DNA of 10,970 nucleotides from an uncultured Bacilli bacterium (GTDB lineage: Bacteria; Bacillota_I; Bacilli_A; ML615J-28; CAG-698), in the NCBI GenBank assembly GCA_947627395.1, contig CANQVW010000047.1, positions 1 through 10,970 on the forward strand, read 5' to 3'. Within the stretch, counting starts at the first letter, position 1. Each line of letters starts with the position of its first letter. The notes below the pieces were generated by a model, which saw only the letters and a program-made list of their open reading frames with translations, was not told where the DNA came from and did not search any database. Shown here piece after piece: positions 1-5,814 of the stretch. The translations under genes and the position numbers were made by a program.

Positions 1-71
1 GAACTGGCAGACGCGCTAGACTTAGGATCTAGTTCCTCGGAGTGCAGGTTCGATTCCTGTCGCCCGCACCA
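1..71 (+). tRNA. tRNA-Leu (anticodon UAG), 5' end cut off by window
   Basis: The anticodon stem (16-20 with 28-32) closes a seven-base loop carrying TAG at 23-25, which reads CUN leucine codons. A short variable arm (34-41) pairs with itself, as expected of a class II tRNA. The T arm pairs 44-48 with 56-60 around the TTCGATT loop, and 61-67 is the 3' acceptor strand followed by discriminator A and an encoded CCA (69-71). The 5' acceptor strand and the first D-arm bases lie left of the window, so the gene is partial here only because of the window edge. Confidence 0.96.
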
Positions 72-83
72 TTGTTAAAAAAC

Positions 84-113
84 TAGATTTATATTGTAGT
101 TAATCTGCTTTTT
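84..113 (+). terminator. possible weak terminator after tRNA-Leu
   Basis: TAGATT (84-89) can pair with AATCTG (102-107, one G-T pair), followed by CTTTTT. The stem is short and AT-rich, so this is only a plausible end for the tRNA transcript. Confidence 0.3.
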
Positions 114-210
114 GTGCTTCATAATTTCTTTGTTGGAAGATTTATTGGAAAATCCGACAATAATTAATAAGTGTTTGCAACCTGCTATGAGGCTATAAAT
201 ATAAAAAATG

Positions 211-452
211 AGAGGAACTTGCATGATTTAGTATGTAATTAAGCTTGTTTTTGAAGATGGCGACTATTTTTAGCCAAGTATGGGAGGAAATGGTAGTTAT
301 TACTTAGAGAAGGATATAAGGGAGACAATGTTTTTGACTCCTTTCAAGAAGCTTATGATTACTATAAGGAAAACCTTCGTGATCTTGCGCGTGACGATGG
401 TGTAAAAGTTGCACCAATGAAGTGTACAATCATTAATGTGATGGTAAATTGA
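211..452 (+). pseudogene. decayed small gene (about 76 codons), function unknown
   Basis: An AGAGG ribosome binding site (211-215) sits seven bases before an ATG at 223. The ATG frame has a stop at codon 3 (229-231) and, after the readable piece YVIKLVFEDGDYF, another stop at 271-273. The reading then continues in a different frame, open from 297 to a TGA at 450-452, and includes DSFQEAYDYYKENLRDLA and DGVKVAPMKC. The distance from ATG to final stop is 230 bases, which is not a multiple of three, so at least one indel is needed. A good terminator follows 37 bases later. Base composition around 370-420 is richer in GC than the surrounding intergenic DNA. I do not recognise the protein. The preserved start signal, protein-like segments in two frames and terminator together favour a recently inactivated gene over chance. 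Confidence 0.55.
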
Positions 453-489
453 TAGTTAGCCTGAGAAAATTTTAAGTAGTAGATAATAA

Positions 490-521
490 GGGATGAATTC
501 TACATTGAATCACCCTTTTTT
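490..521 (+). terminator. Rho-independent terminator after the relic gene
   Basis: Stem GGG-TGA-TTC (490-500, with two single-A bulges at 493 and 497) pairs with GAATCACCC (507-515) around a six-base loop, followed by six T. It ends transcription from the left, most simply that of the relic gene at 211-452. Confidence 0.6.
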
Positions 522-827
522 GTTTTGATTTAACCATGGTTTTATTATATTTTCCATCACGTGAAAAGAGTCAATAATAATTTTAGCATTTCTAAAATAT
601 CTTTTTGTAACATCAATATATTTATACGGATATATTTCACATGATTTCTTATTTCTAATGGTATTTAATATATGTTTGTGTCATGAAGATAGAAGATCAT
701 AAATCATTTTAGTTTTAAAATCTAAAATAACAAAGATATAAAGATTATCAGTCAAAGATTGATTTATATGTTTTTCATTAAAACATAAAACTTTTAGGAA
801 CACTTTCAAAAGTAGAATTTGATTGTT
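510..827 (-). pseudogene. remnant of an ISL3-family transposase (internal fragment)
   Basis: The minus strand reads about 105 codons in one frame from 827 down to a TGA at 512-510, broken by a single in-frame TGA at 683-681. The conceptual protein contains FLKVLCFNEKH, then YIFVILDFKTKMIYDLLSS, the internal stop, HKHIL, and finally YFRNAKIIIDSFHVMENI. These match the order and spacing of the DDE core of ISL3-type transposases: the 'VLCIDE' strand, a 'LDxxTxxIxDxLxSRxxxxL' segment, and 'FPNAKxxxDxFHVxxxI'. The first catalytic Asp is Asn here and the middle segment is shorter than usual. No N-terminal zinc-finger region, C-terminal part or terminal inverted repeats were found, so this is a dead internal piece. 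Family assignment rests on recalled motifs, not on a search. Confidence 0.72.
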
Positions 828-1064
828 TTAACTAGTCCATAAGTAAGAAATAGGCTAGGACATTTAACTGCAAACAGAAATAGAAGGAATAAAAAATTAT
901 CAATAGGATTTTTGAAGCTGTGGAAAAATCAGTAAAATTTTATACAATATCTAAAAAGGGTATCTGTAAAAATGTAGTATTATTTAAGGTATTCTATTTT
1001 ATATAGTTATAGATTTAAAATATTTTATTAAAAGATGGGTATTAAAAATTAAAATGCTCATAAA
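828..1064. other. AT-rich intergenic stretch with nothing recognised
   Basis: Very AT-rich, with stops in all frames on both strands. It may include unrecognisable N-terminal remains of the transposase relic or flanking insertion debris, but no motif supports that. The ferritin promoter begins at its right end. Confidence 0.5.
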
Positions 1065-1093
1065 TTGCAAATAACTTCAAACTGTGATATAAT
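1065..1093 (+). promoter_or_regulatory. ferritin promoter (sigma-A type, extended -10)
   Basis: -35 TTGCAA (1065-1070), 17-base spacer, TATAAT (1088-1093) preceded by TGA, giving a TGnTATAAT extended -10. Predicted start of transcription is near 1100, about 50 bases before the ferritin ATG. Confidence 0.75.
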
Positions 1094-1098
1094 TTGAA

Positions 1099-1114
1099 TT
1101 GTAAAATAATACAA
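1099..1114. promoter_or_regulatory. candidate operator: dyad at the ferritin transcription start
   Basis: TTGTA and TACAA form a 16-bp inverted repeat with a six-base centre, lying on the predicted transcription start. The outer bases AATTG (1097-1101) and CAATT (1116-1120) extend the symmetry imperfectly. The position suits a repressor site, but the regulator is unknown. It does not match the Fur or PerR consensus well. Confidence 0.3.
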
Positions 1115-1149
1115 GCAATTTTAGTTTATCAAAAAAGGAGTGGTATAGA

Positions 1150-1665
1150 ATGTTAAATGAAAAAATTGCTAAATTAATTAATGAACAAGTGAATAAAGAA
1201 TTCTATTCAGCTTATCTTTATTTAGATTTTGCTAACTTTTGTGATGATGAAGGTTTAGATGGATTCGCAAATTGGTATGAAGTTCAAGCAAAAGAAGAAC
1301 GTGATCATGCCATGATGTTTCGTAATTATTTAAAGGACAATGGTGTTAAAGTAACATTTGATGCAATTGCAAAACCAGATAAAAAGTTAACAAAAGTAAT
1401 GGATGCTTTACAAGCGGGTCTAGAACATGAAAGATATGTTACATCTTTAATCAATAATATTTATCATGAGGCTTTTGAACAAAAGGATTATAAAACAATG
1501 CAATTTTTAGATTGGTTTATTAAAGAACAATTAGAAGAAGAGAAAAATGCGGATGACTTAATTAAAAAAATGACTTTGTTTGGTAGTGATGCAAGAGGTT
1601 TATATTTATTAAATCAAGAACTTGCTGCAAGAACTTATACAGCGCCAGCTGCTACTCAAGATTAA
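1150..1665 (+). CDS. ftnA: non-haem bacterial ferritin (FtnA type)
   Basis: Iron-storage ferritin, expected to form a cytoplasmic 24-subunit shell that oxidises Fe(II) and stores the ferric mineral. The 171 residues align to E. coli FtnA without offset over the ferroxidase centre: E17, Y24, E49, E50, H53, E94, E126, Q127, E129 and E130 are all present, so sites A, B and C look complete. The four-helix bundle spans about residues 5-140 and is followed by the short fifth helix (about 145-160) and a polar tail. No haem-binding Met typical of bacterioferritin was noted. The start is supported by AAAGGAG (1134-1140) nine bases upstream. It has its own promoter and terminator, so it is probably monocistronic. 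It neighbours cation transport genes and a metal-dependent repressor, which suggests, but does not prove, metal-responsive control. Confidence 0.96.
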   Translation: MLNEKIAKLINEQVNKEFYSAYLYLDFANFCDDEGLDGFANWYEVQAKEERDHAMMFRNYLKDNGVKVTFDAIAKPDKKLTKVMDALQAGLEHERYVTSLINNIYHEAFEQKDYKTMQFLDWFIKEQLEEEKNADDLIKKMTLFGSDARGLYLLNQELAARTYTAPAATQD

Positions 1666-1678
1666 TTAAGAATTATTT

Positions 1679-1746
1679 AAAGTAAAGTGTCTAAAACAAA
1701 GATGTTAAAAGCATATTGTTTTTATGCACTTTACTTTTTATTTTTT
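1679..1746 (+). terminator. terminator after ferritin
   Basis: An 11-bp stem, AAAGTAAAGTG (1679-1689) with CACTTTACTTT (1727-1737), is followed by a T-rich run to 1746. The long loop can form a small inner stem (GCAT with ATGC). Confidence 0.7.
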
Positions 1747-1794
1747 AAAGAAATAAATATAGATCATCAAATTTCTTATTGAAAAGATTTTCAT

Positions 1795-1823
1795 TTGCTT
1801 CCATAAAAAAAATATGATATAAT
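1795..1823 (+). promoter_or_regulatory. promoter of the antiporter-mgtC operon
   Basis: TTGCTT (1795-1800), 17-base spacer, TATAAT (1818-1823) with the extended TGA immediately upstream. The -35 is weak, so the extended -10 probably matters. A 19-bp dyad overlaps the end of the -10. Confidence 0.65.
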
Positions 1824-1840
1824 GATTTAAATTTAATCAT
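1822..1840. promoter_or_regulatory. candidate operator: 19-bp dyad at the antiporter promoter
   Basis: ATGATTTAAATTTAATCAT is symmetrical at eight of nine base pairs around a central A. It starts inside the -10 hexamer and covers the predicted transcription start, an ideal place for a repressor. The length matches DtxR-type and Fur-type sites (about 19 bp), but the bases do not match a consensus I can name. Confidence 0.4.
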
Positions 1841-1891
1841 ATTAATGGATAGTAATATAATGAATAATATACAAAGAAAGGAGAATCAAGA

Positions 1892-3334
1892 ATGCTAGAT
1901 AAATTTTATGCTGAAACATCTGAAGTTGCATTAATTATTATTTCTATTGCTTTAATGTTGTTTTTAGGTTTTGCCATGACAAGATTAACAAAACTATTGA
2001 AGTTACCGAATGTAACTGCTTATATTCTAGTGGGTATTTTAATAGGGCCATTTTGTCTTGATTTAATTCCTAGTAAAGTTATTCATGGGATGGATTTTAT
2101 TACAGATATTGCATTAGCTTTTATTGCATTTAGTGTAGGACAGTTTTTTAGAATTTCTACATTGAAGAAAAATGGAATGAAAGTTATAGTGATTACTTTA
2201 TTTGAAGCCTTGTTAGCTTCAGTACTTATTTTTGTATTGTTTTATTTTATTCTACACATTCATTTAGCATTTTCCATTGTTTTAGCAGCTCTTGCTTCCG
2301 CGACAGCTCCTGCATCAACAATTATGACCATACGTCAAACAAAGGCTAAGGGTGATTTTGTGGATACATTACTACAAGTCGTTGCTTTAGATGATGTTGT
2401 AAGTTTAATTGCCTATAGTATTGCAATATCTGTTGCTTTAGCATCTATGTCTGGATTTTCTAATGTCGATTTTAGTGTCATCGGTGTTCCTATTTTAAAA
2501 AATATTGGTGCATTAATTTTAGGTTGCGCTTTTGGTTTCCTTTTAAAACTACTAATGCCAACAAAAAGATCTACAGATAATCGTTTAATCATTTCATTAG
2601 CAACATTATTTTTGTTTTGTGGAATTTGTGCAATGTTAGATGTATCTCCCTTACTTGGATGTATGTCGATGGGAATGGTTTATATTAACCTAACAGAAGA
2701 TGATAAACTATTCAAACAATTAAATTATTTTAGTCCACCAATATTATTACTATTTTTTGTATTGTCTGGATTGAACTTTAAATTAGATGCTTTATTTAGT
2801 GGAAAAAGTTCTTTTACCTCTATTCCTTTAATTGTGATTGGAATTCTTTATGTCATTACTCGAGTTCTTGGAAAATATTTAGGTGCCTTCCTGGGGTGCA
2901 TGACGGTAAAAAAGCCAAAAGAAGTGCGTAATTATTTAGGTTTAGGACTCGTTCCTCAAGCTGGAGTAGCTATTGGATTAGCAGCTTTGGGCGCAAGAAT
3001 GATTGGCGGAGACATGGGAGAAGAATTACAAACTGTCATTTTAGCATCCAGTGTTTTATATGAAATGGTGGGACCTGCATGTTCTAAATTAGCTCTTTAT
3101 TTATCTCATTCCTATACCACTGATATTAATGAACTTGTGAATGTTGATGCAGTCCATCAAGATGGAACACAAAAATCAGGTGTTGAGGTTTTGATTGAAC
3201 AAATCCAAACTATCCAAAAGCAATTACCACAACACCCGACAATTTCTGAAGAAGAAGCAGCTTTTAATCAAGCCATAGAAGAACAAAACGAAGCATATAG
3301 AAATCATTATCCAAGATTTGGAAGAAGAAGATAG
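1892..3334 (+). CDS. cation:proton antiporter, CPA2 (Kef/NapA-like) family
   Basis: Integral membrane exchanger of monovalent cations (Na+ or K+) for protons. The 480 residues contain about 12 hydrophobic segments over 10-405. Family landmarks are LPNVTAYILVGILIGP (38-53), ASATAPAS followed by RQTKAKG (136-154), the paired aspartates D167-D168 in ALDD expected to carry ions in electrogenic CPA2 antiporters, FFVLSGLNF (288-296), and PQAGVAIGLA (355-364). After residue 405 comes a charged cytoplasmic tail of about 75 residues that lacks the TrkA-N/RCK nucleotide-binding fold of KefB/KefC, so it is not a full Kef channel. The start is supported by AAAGGAG (1877-1883), eight bases upstream. It is the first gene of an operon with the MgtC-like gene. 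The exact ion cannot be told from sequence. Confidence 0.9.
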   Translation: MLDKFYAETSEVALIIISIALMLFLGFAMTRLTKLLKLPNVTAYILVGILIGPFCLDLIPSKVIHGMDFITDIALAFIAFSVGQFFRISTLKKNGMKVIVITLFEALLASVLIFVLFYFILHIHLAFSIVLAALASATAPASTIMTIRQTKAKGDFVDTLLQVVALDDVVSLIAYSIAISVALASMSGFSNVDFSVIGVPILKNIGALILGCAFGFLLKLLMPTKRSTDNRLIISLATLFLFCGICAMLDVSPLLGCMSMGMVYINLTEDDKLFKQLNYFSPPILLLFFVLSGLNFKLDALFSGKSSFTSIPLIVIGILYVITRVLGKYLGAFLGCMTVKKPKEVRNYLGLGLVPQAGVAIGLAALGARMIGGDMGEELQTVILASSVLYEMVGPACSKLALYLSHSYTTDINELVNVDAVHQDGTQKSGVEVLIEQIQTIQKQLPQHPTISEEEAAFNQAIEEQNEAYRNHYPRFGRRR

Positions 3335-3345
3335 GAGGAACAAAT

Positions 3346-4083
3346 ATGTTATATCGTTTTATAGCAGTGATAGATCCACTTGCGCGTTTACTTGGTCACT
3401 GGTCAAGTGAAATTAACTTTCCAAGTATTATTTTTCGTATTGTTTTATCTTTTTTGTTTGCCGCTATTTTAGGGTATGAAAGAGCTACAAAAAGACATGC
3501 AGCAGGATTTAGAACATTCATTCTTGTTGCTCTTTCTTCCACAATTGCTATGTTATTAGATGTGTTTTTTGTGGAATCATATGGAATTACATTTCCTATT
3601 CTATCCGCAGCCATTTTAATTTCAATCGCTATTTTAAGTGGTAATTCAGTTTTATATTCCTCACGTAGTCAAATTAAAGGATTGACCACATCAGTTGCTC
3701 TTTGGGCTACTGCAGTATTAGGATTAAGCTTAGGAGCAGGATTTTATACAGTCTCTATTGTATGTATTGTTTTACTCATTATATCGTTATCATTATTACC
3801 AAAACTAGAAATTTATTTAAAAGACCGTTCCAATCATTTTGAAATTCATTTGGAATTGAAAAATAAATCAAACTTACAAGATTTTGTAACCACATTACGT
3901 AAACTAGGAATTGTCATTGATGATATTGAGTCAAATCCAGCATATGCAAATTCAGGATTAAGTGTATATACCATTTCTTTGAGTATTTACTCAAAAGAAT
4001 TAAAACAATACAAAAAGCATTCAGAAATTATTGAAGCTCTAAGTAGTTTAGAATATGTAAATTTCATAGAAGAAATGAAATAG
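3346..4083 (+). CDS. MgtC/SapB-family membrane protein
   Basis: MgtC-like inner-membrane protein of 245 residues. The N-terminal half has about five hydrophobic segments (about 26-45, 54-72, 81-101, 116-132, 134-152) with the family pattern GYERATKRHAAGFRTFILV (43-61) and KGLTTSVALW (111-120). The usual GIGFLGAG element is replaced by SIAILSGN (93-100), a clear divergence. Residues about 165-245 form a soluble domain resembling the ACT-like C-terminus of longer MgtC proteins. MgtC relatives are linked to survival at low Mg2+ and to modulation of membrane energetics; the function here is not established. The AGGAGG ribosome binding site (3333-3338) overlaps the upstream stop codon, leaving 11 bases between genes, so it is co-transcribed and probably translationally coupled with the antiporter. 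No Mg2+ leader (M-box) precedes it. Confidence 0.85.
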   Translation: MLYRFIAVIDPLARLLGHWSSEINFPSIIFRIVLSFLFAAILGYERATKRHAAGFRTFILVALSSTIAMLLDVFFVESYGITFPILSAAILISIAILSGNSVLYSSRSQIKGLTTSVALWATAVLGLSLGAGFYTVSIVCIVLLIISLSLLPKLEIYLKDRSNHFEIHLELKNKSNLQDFVTTLRKLGIVIDDIESNPAYANSGLSVYTISLSIYSKELKQYKKHSEIIEALSSLEYVNFIEEMK

Positions 4084-4100
4084 ATATAATGAAATCATAA

Positions 4101-4129
4101 AAAAAGTATGACGCCATGTCATACTTTTT
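4101..4129. terminator. bidirectional terminator between mgtC-like and mntR-like genes
   Basis: A perfect 12-bp stem, AAAAAGTATGAC (4101-4112) with GTCATACTTTTT (4118-4129), closes the loop GCCAT. The A and T runs give a U tract on either strand, so it can end both converging transcripts. Confidence 0.9.
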
Positions 4130-4134
4130 ATCAA

Positions 4135-4509
4135 TTATGAATTTCTTTTCTTTTGAATATGATTTTTAATAGCTTGAAAACTTTCATCACTAATGACATG
4201 TTCAATGCGACATGCATCTTCTAAAGCAACTTTTTCACTTACTCCAATACTCATAAATAGTTCAGAAATGAGTTTGTGTTTTTCATACGTTTTATCAGCA
4301 ATTGCTTTTCCTTCCTCAGTTAAGGTAATTAAGCCATTTTTATCCATAACAATATAATGATTTTCCTTTAGCTTTTTCATAGCAATGCTAACACTTGCTT
4401 TTGTAAATTTCATATCATTTGCAATATCAATAGAGCGTACGCTTCCATTTTTTTCTTTTAATATTAGAATTCGTTCTAAATAATTTTCCATAGATTCTTG
4501 TGTCTTCAT
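4135..4509 (-). CDS. DtxR/MntR-family metal-dependent transcriptional repressor
   Basis: Cytoplasmic metal-sensing repressor of 124 residues. The N-terminal winged helix (about 8-62; recognition helix near TKASVSIAMKKL, 36-47) is followed by the metal-binding and dimerisation region, containing EKHKLISELF (76-85) and CRIEHVISDE (100-109). There is no C-terminal SH3-like domain, so its size resembles MntR (about 140 residues) rather than DtxR/IdeR (about 230). By alignment from memory, likely metal ligands are N9, E12, H78, C100, E103 and H104. MntR has Asp at the first position and Glu where C100 lies; DtxR has Met and Cys. The set is therefore a mixture and Fe versus Mn specificity is uncertain. 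The start is supported by GAGGA (4516-4520) six bases upstream. It has its own promoter, divergent from degV, and converges on the antiporter operon, which with ferritin is a candidate target. Confidence 0.9.
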   Translation of the reverse strand: MKTQESMENYLERILILKEKNGSVRSIDIANDMKFTKASVSIAMKKLKENHYIVMDKNGLITLTEEGKAIADKTYEKHKLISELFMSIGVSEKVALEDACRIEHVISDESFQAIKNHIQKKRNS

Positions 4510-4547
4510 GCATATTCCTCATTTCTTATCGTTCTTTATTTATGTTA

Positions 4548-4575
4548 ATTATATCACTTTTTAAAAAAATGTAAA
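4548..4575 (-). promoter_or_regulatory. promoter of the mntR-like gene
   Basis: On the minus strand, TTTACA (4575-4570), 16-base spacer, TATAAT (4553-4548) preceded by TGA, again an extended -10. Predicted transcription starts near 4541, about 30 bases before the ATG. Confidence 0.7.
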
Positions 4576-4581
4576 TAAGAT

Positions 4582-4616
4582 AATTCAATATTACTTTTTT
4601 TGTTTATAATTGAATT
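4582..4616. promoter_or_regulatory. inverted repeat between two divergent promoters
   Basis: AATTCAAT (4582-4589) and ATTGAATT (4609-4616) are perfect inverted repeats separated by 19 bases. They lie between the -35 of the repressor gene and the -35 of degV, so a bound protein could affect both. At this AT content a chance match is quite possible. Confidence 0.25.
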
Positions 4617-4620
4617 GAAT

Positions 4621-4649
4621 TTGACTAAACTGTCAATTTATGATATAAT
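4621..4649 (+). promoter_or_regulatory. promoter of degV-family gene
   Basis: TTGACT (4621-4626), 17-base spacer, TATAAT (4644-4649) preceded by TGA. This is a near-consensus sigma-A promoter with an extended -10 and is among the strongest in the window. Confidence 0.85.
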
Positions 4650-4676
4650 AATTGTAACTTATATAAGAGGGGGAGT

Positions 4677-5555
4677 ATGATGAAAATTGGGATTACTGCT
4701 GATTGCAGCTCTGGCTTAGAATATGCACCGTTTAAACATAATGTAAAAATAACAAGAACAGCTATCCATTTTGGTCAAGAAACTTTGATCGATGGTATTG
4801 ATATAACTGCTGATGAGTTTTATGAAAAATTAAAACAAACAGACATCATTCCATCAACTTCTGCCCCTACTCCAGGTGAGATTGCGAAAAGAGTGGAAGA
4901 GTGGAAAGAAGAAGGATGTACAGATGTCATTCATTTTGCCATTTCTTATGCATTAAGTACATATGGAGAAAACCTTGAAATAACAGGAAATGATTTAGTT
5001 GATGGTGTTCGTGTTCATGTCTTTAATTCAAATACAGCATGTTTAATGGAAGGATATAATGCATATTATGCACAAAAACTTGCTGAAAAAGGATACAGTG
5101 TTGAAGAAATATTTTCTGAATGTGATAAAGTTCGAAAAGGAACAACTGCCTTTTTTGTGGTTGATGACATTAAATATTTAGTTAAAAATGGACGCTTAAG
5201 TAAAGCAGCTGGTTTAATTGGAAGTGTTGCAAAGATTAAACCCATATTGAATTTAAATGATGAAGGAAAAATTGTTCCATTTGAAAAGACAAGAACTCAT
5301 GTAAAAGCAATTTCAAGATGTTTAGATTTAATTGAAGAAAAATCAAAAGATGCCAAGAAAGTATTATATATCGTATTACATACAGGACGATTAGAAGATG
5401 CTAAAAGAGTGGCTCAAGAATTAGAATCTAAAGTAGCGAATGCGAAAAAAATTGATATTGTAACTGTAACACCAACAGTTGGGGCTCATATTGGCTGTGG
5501 TATTATAGGAATTGGTCGAATTATATTAGATGACTTAAAAGAAGAACTTGTATAA
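4677..5555 (+). CDS. DegV family protein (FakB-like fatty-acid-binding protein)
   Basis: DegV proteins bind a fatty acid and, where studied (FakB), present it to the kinase FakA for phosphorylation and entry into phospholipid synthesis. At 292 residues the protein has the usual length. Landmarks are the N-terminal strand KIGITADCSSGL (3-14), PSTSAP (59-64) matching the TSxPS lipid-head motif with T61 and S62, KYLVKNGRLSKAAGLIGS (166-183) with R173, the following KIKPIL (186-191), and GAHIGCGIIGIG (269-280) with H271 near the carboxylate site. The segment ISYALSTYGEN (89-99) replaces the common 'SSxLSGTYQ'. Two adjacent ATGs (4677 and 4680) are both spaced acceptably from AGAGGGGGAG (4666-4675), so the true start is uncertain by one codon. 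No fakA lies nearby; the partner would be elsewhere. It has its own promoter and terminator. Confidence 0.92.
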   Translation: MMKIGITADCSSGLEYAPFKHNVKITRTAIHFGQETLIDGIDITADEFYEKLKQTDIIPSTSAPTPGEIAKRVEEWKEEGCTDVIHFAISYALSTYGENLEITGNDLVDGVRVHVFNSNTACLMEGYNAYYAQKLAEKGYSVEEIFSECDKVRKGTTAFFVVDDIKYLVKNGRLSKAAGLIGSVAKIKPILNLNDEGKIVPFEKTRTHVKAISRCLDLIEEKSKDAKKVLYIVLHTGRLEDAKRVAQELESKVANAKKIDIVTVTPTVGAHIGCGIIGIGRIILDDLKEELV

Positions 5556-5579
5556 CTTTTCCTTTTAACAAGTTTCAAC

Positions 5580-5616
5580 AAAGATATCACTACTAGAGAA
5601 ATGTGGTATCTTTTTT
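5580..5616 (+). terminator. terminator after degV-family gene
   Basis: An 11-bp stem with one G-T pair, AAAGATATCAC (5580-5590) with GTGGTATCTTT (5603-5613), followed by a T run to 5616. Confidence 0.8.
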
Positions 5617-5747
5617 ATTTCCTTTTAAAAACAATTATAACTTAAAGATAATCCTTTTTGAATTTAAAGTAAATAATTTAATTATGAAAAAGCATAATAA
5701 TTAAATAAAAAAGAGAAATTTACACCTTTCTTTTTAATGTTTTTTAA

Positions 5748-5776
5748 TTGTATAAAAATGGTTTTTCGTGTATAAT
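5748..5776 (+). promoter_or_regulatory. promoter of pepF
   Basis: TTGTAT (5748-5753), 17-base spacer, TATAAT (5771-5776). A second overlapping TATAAT lies at 5776-5781. Predicted start near 5783, leaving a short 5' UTR of about 32 bases. Confidence 0.7.
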
Positions 5777-5814
5777 ATAATCAAGAAATAATTTACCATC
5801 ATGGAGGAATAAAA

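Noticed and set aside
1060..1130. PerR or Fur box at the ferritin promoter
   Set aside because: No convincing match to TTATAAT-N-ATTATAA or to the 19-bp Fur consensus; only the different 16-bp dyad is present.
3335..3345. Mg2+ riboswitch (M-box) ahead of the MgtC-like gene
   Set aside because: Only 11 bases separate it from the antiporter gene, and the operon leader (about 1830-1891) is too short for an M-box.
3396..3614. 72-codon minus-strand open frame opposite the MgtC-like gene
   Set aside because: Antisense to a clear membrane-protein gene, with no ribosome binding site or protein-like motif; a compositional shadow.
5710..5735. Second hairpin (AAAGAGAAA with TTTCTTTTT) between degV and pepF
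   Set aside because: AT-rich purine/pyrimidine pairing with no separate T tract after it; a better terminator already follows degV.
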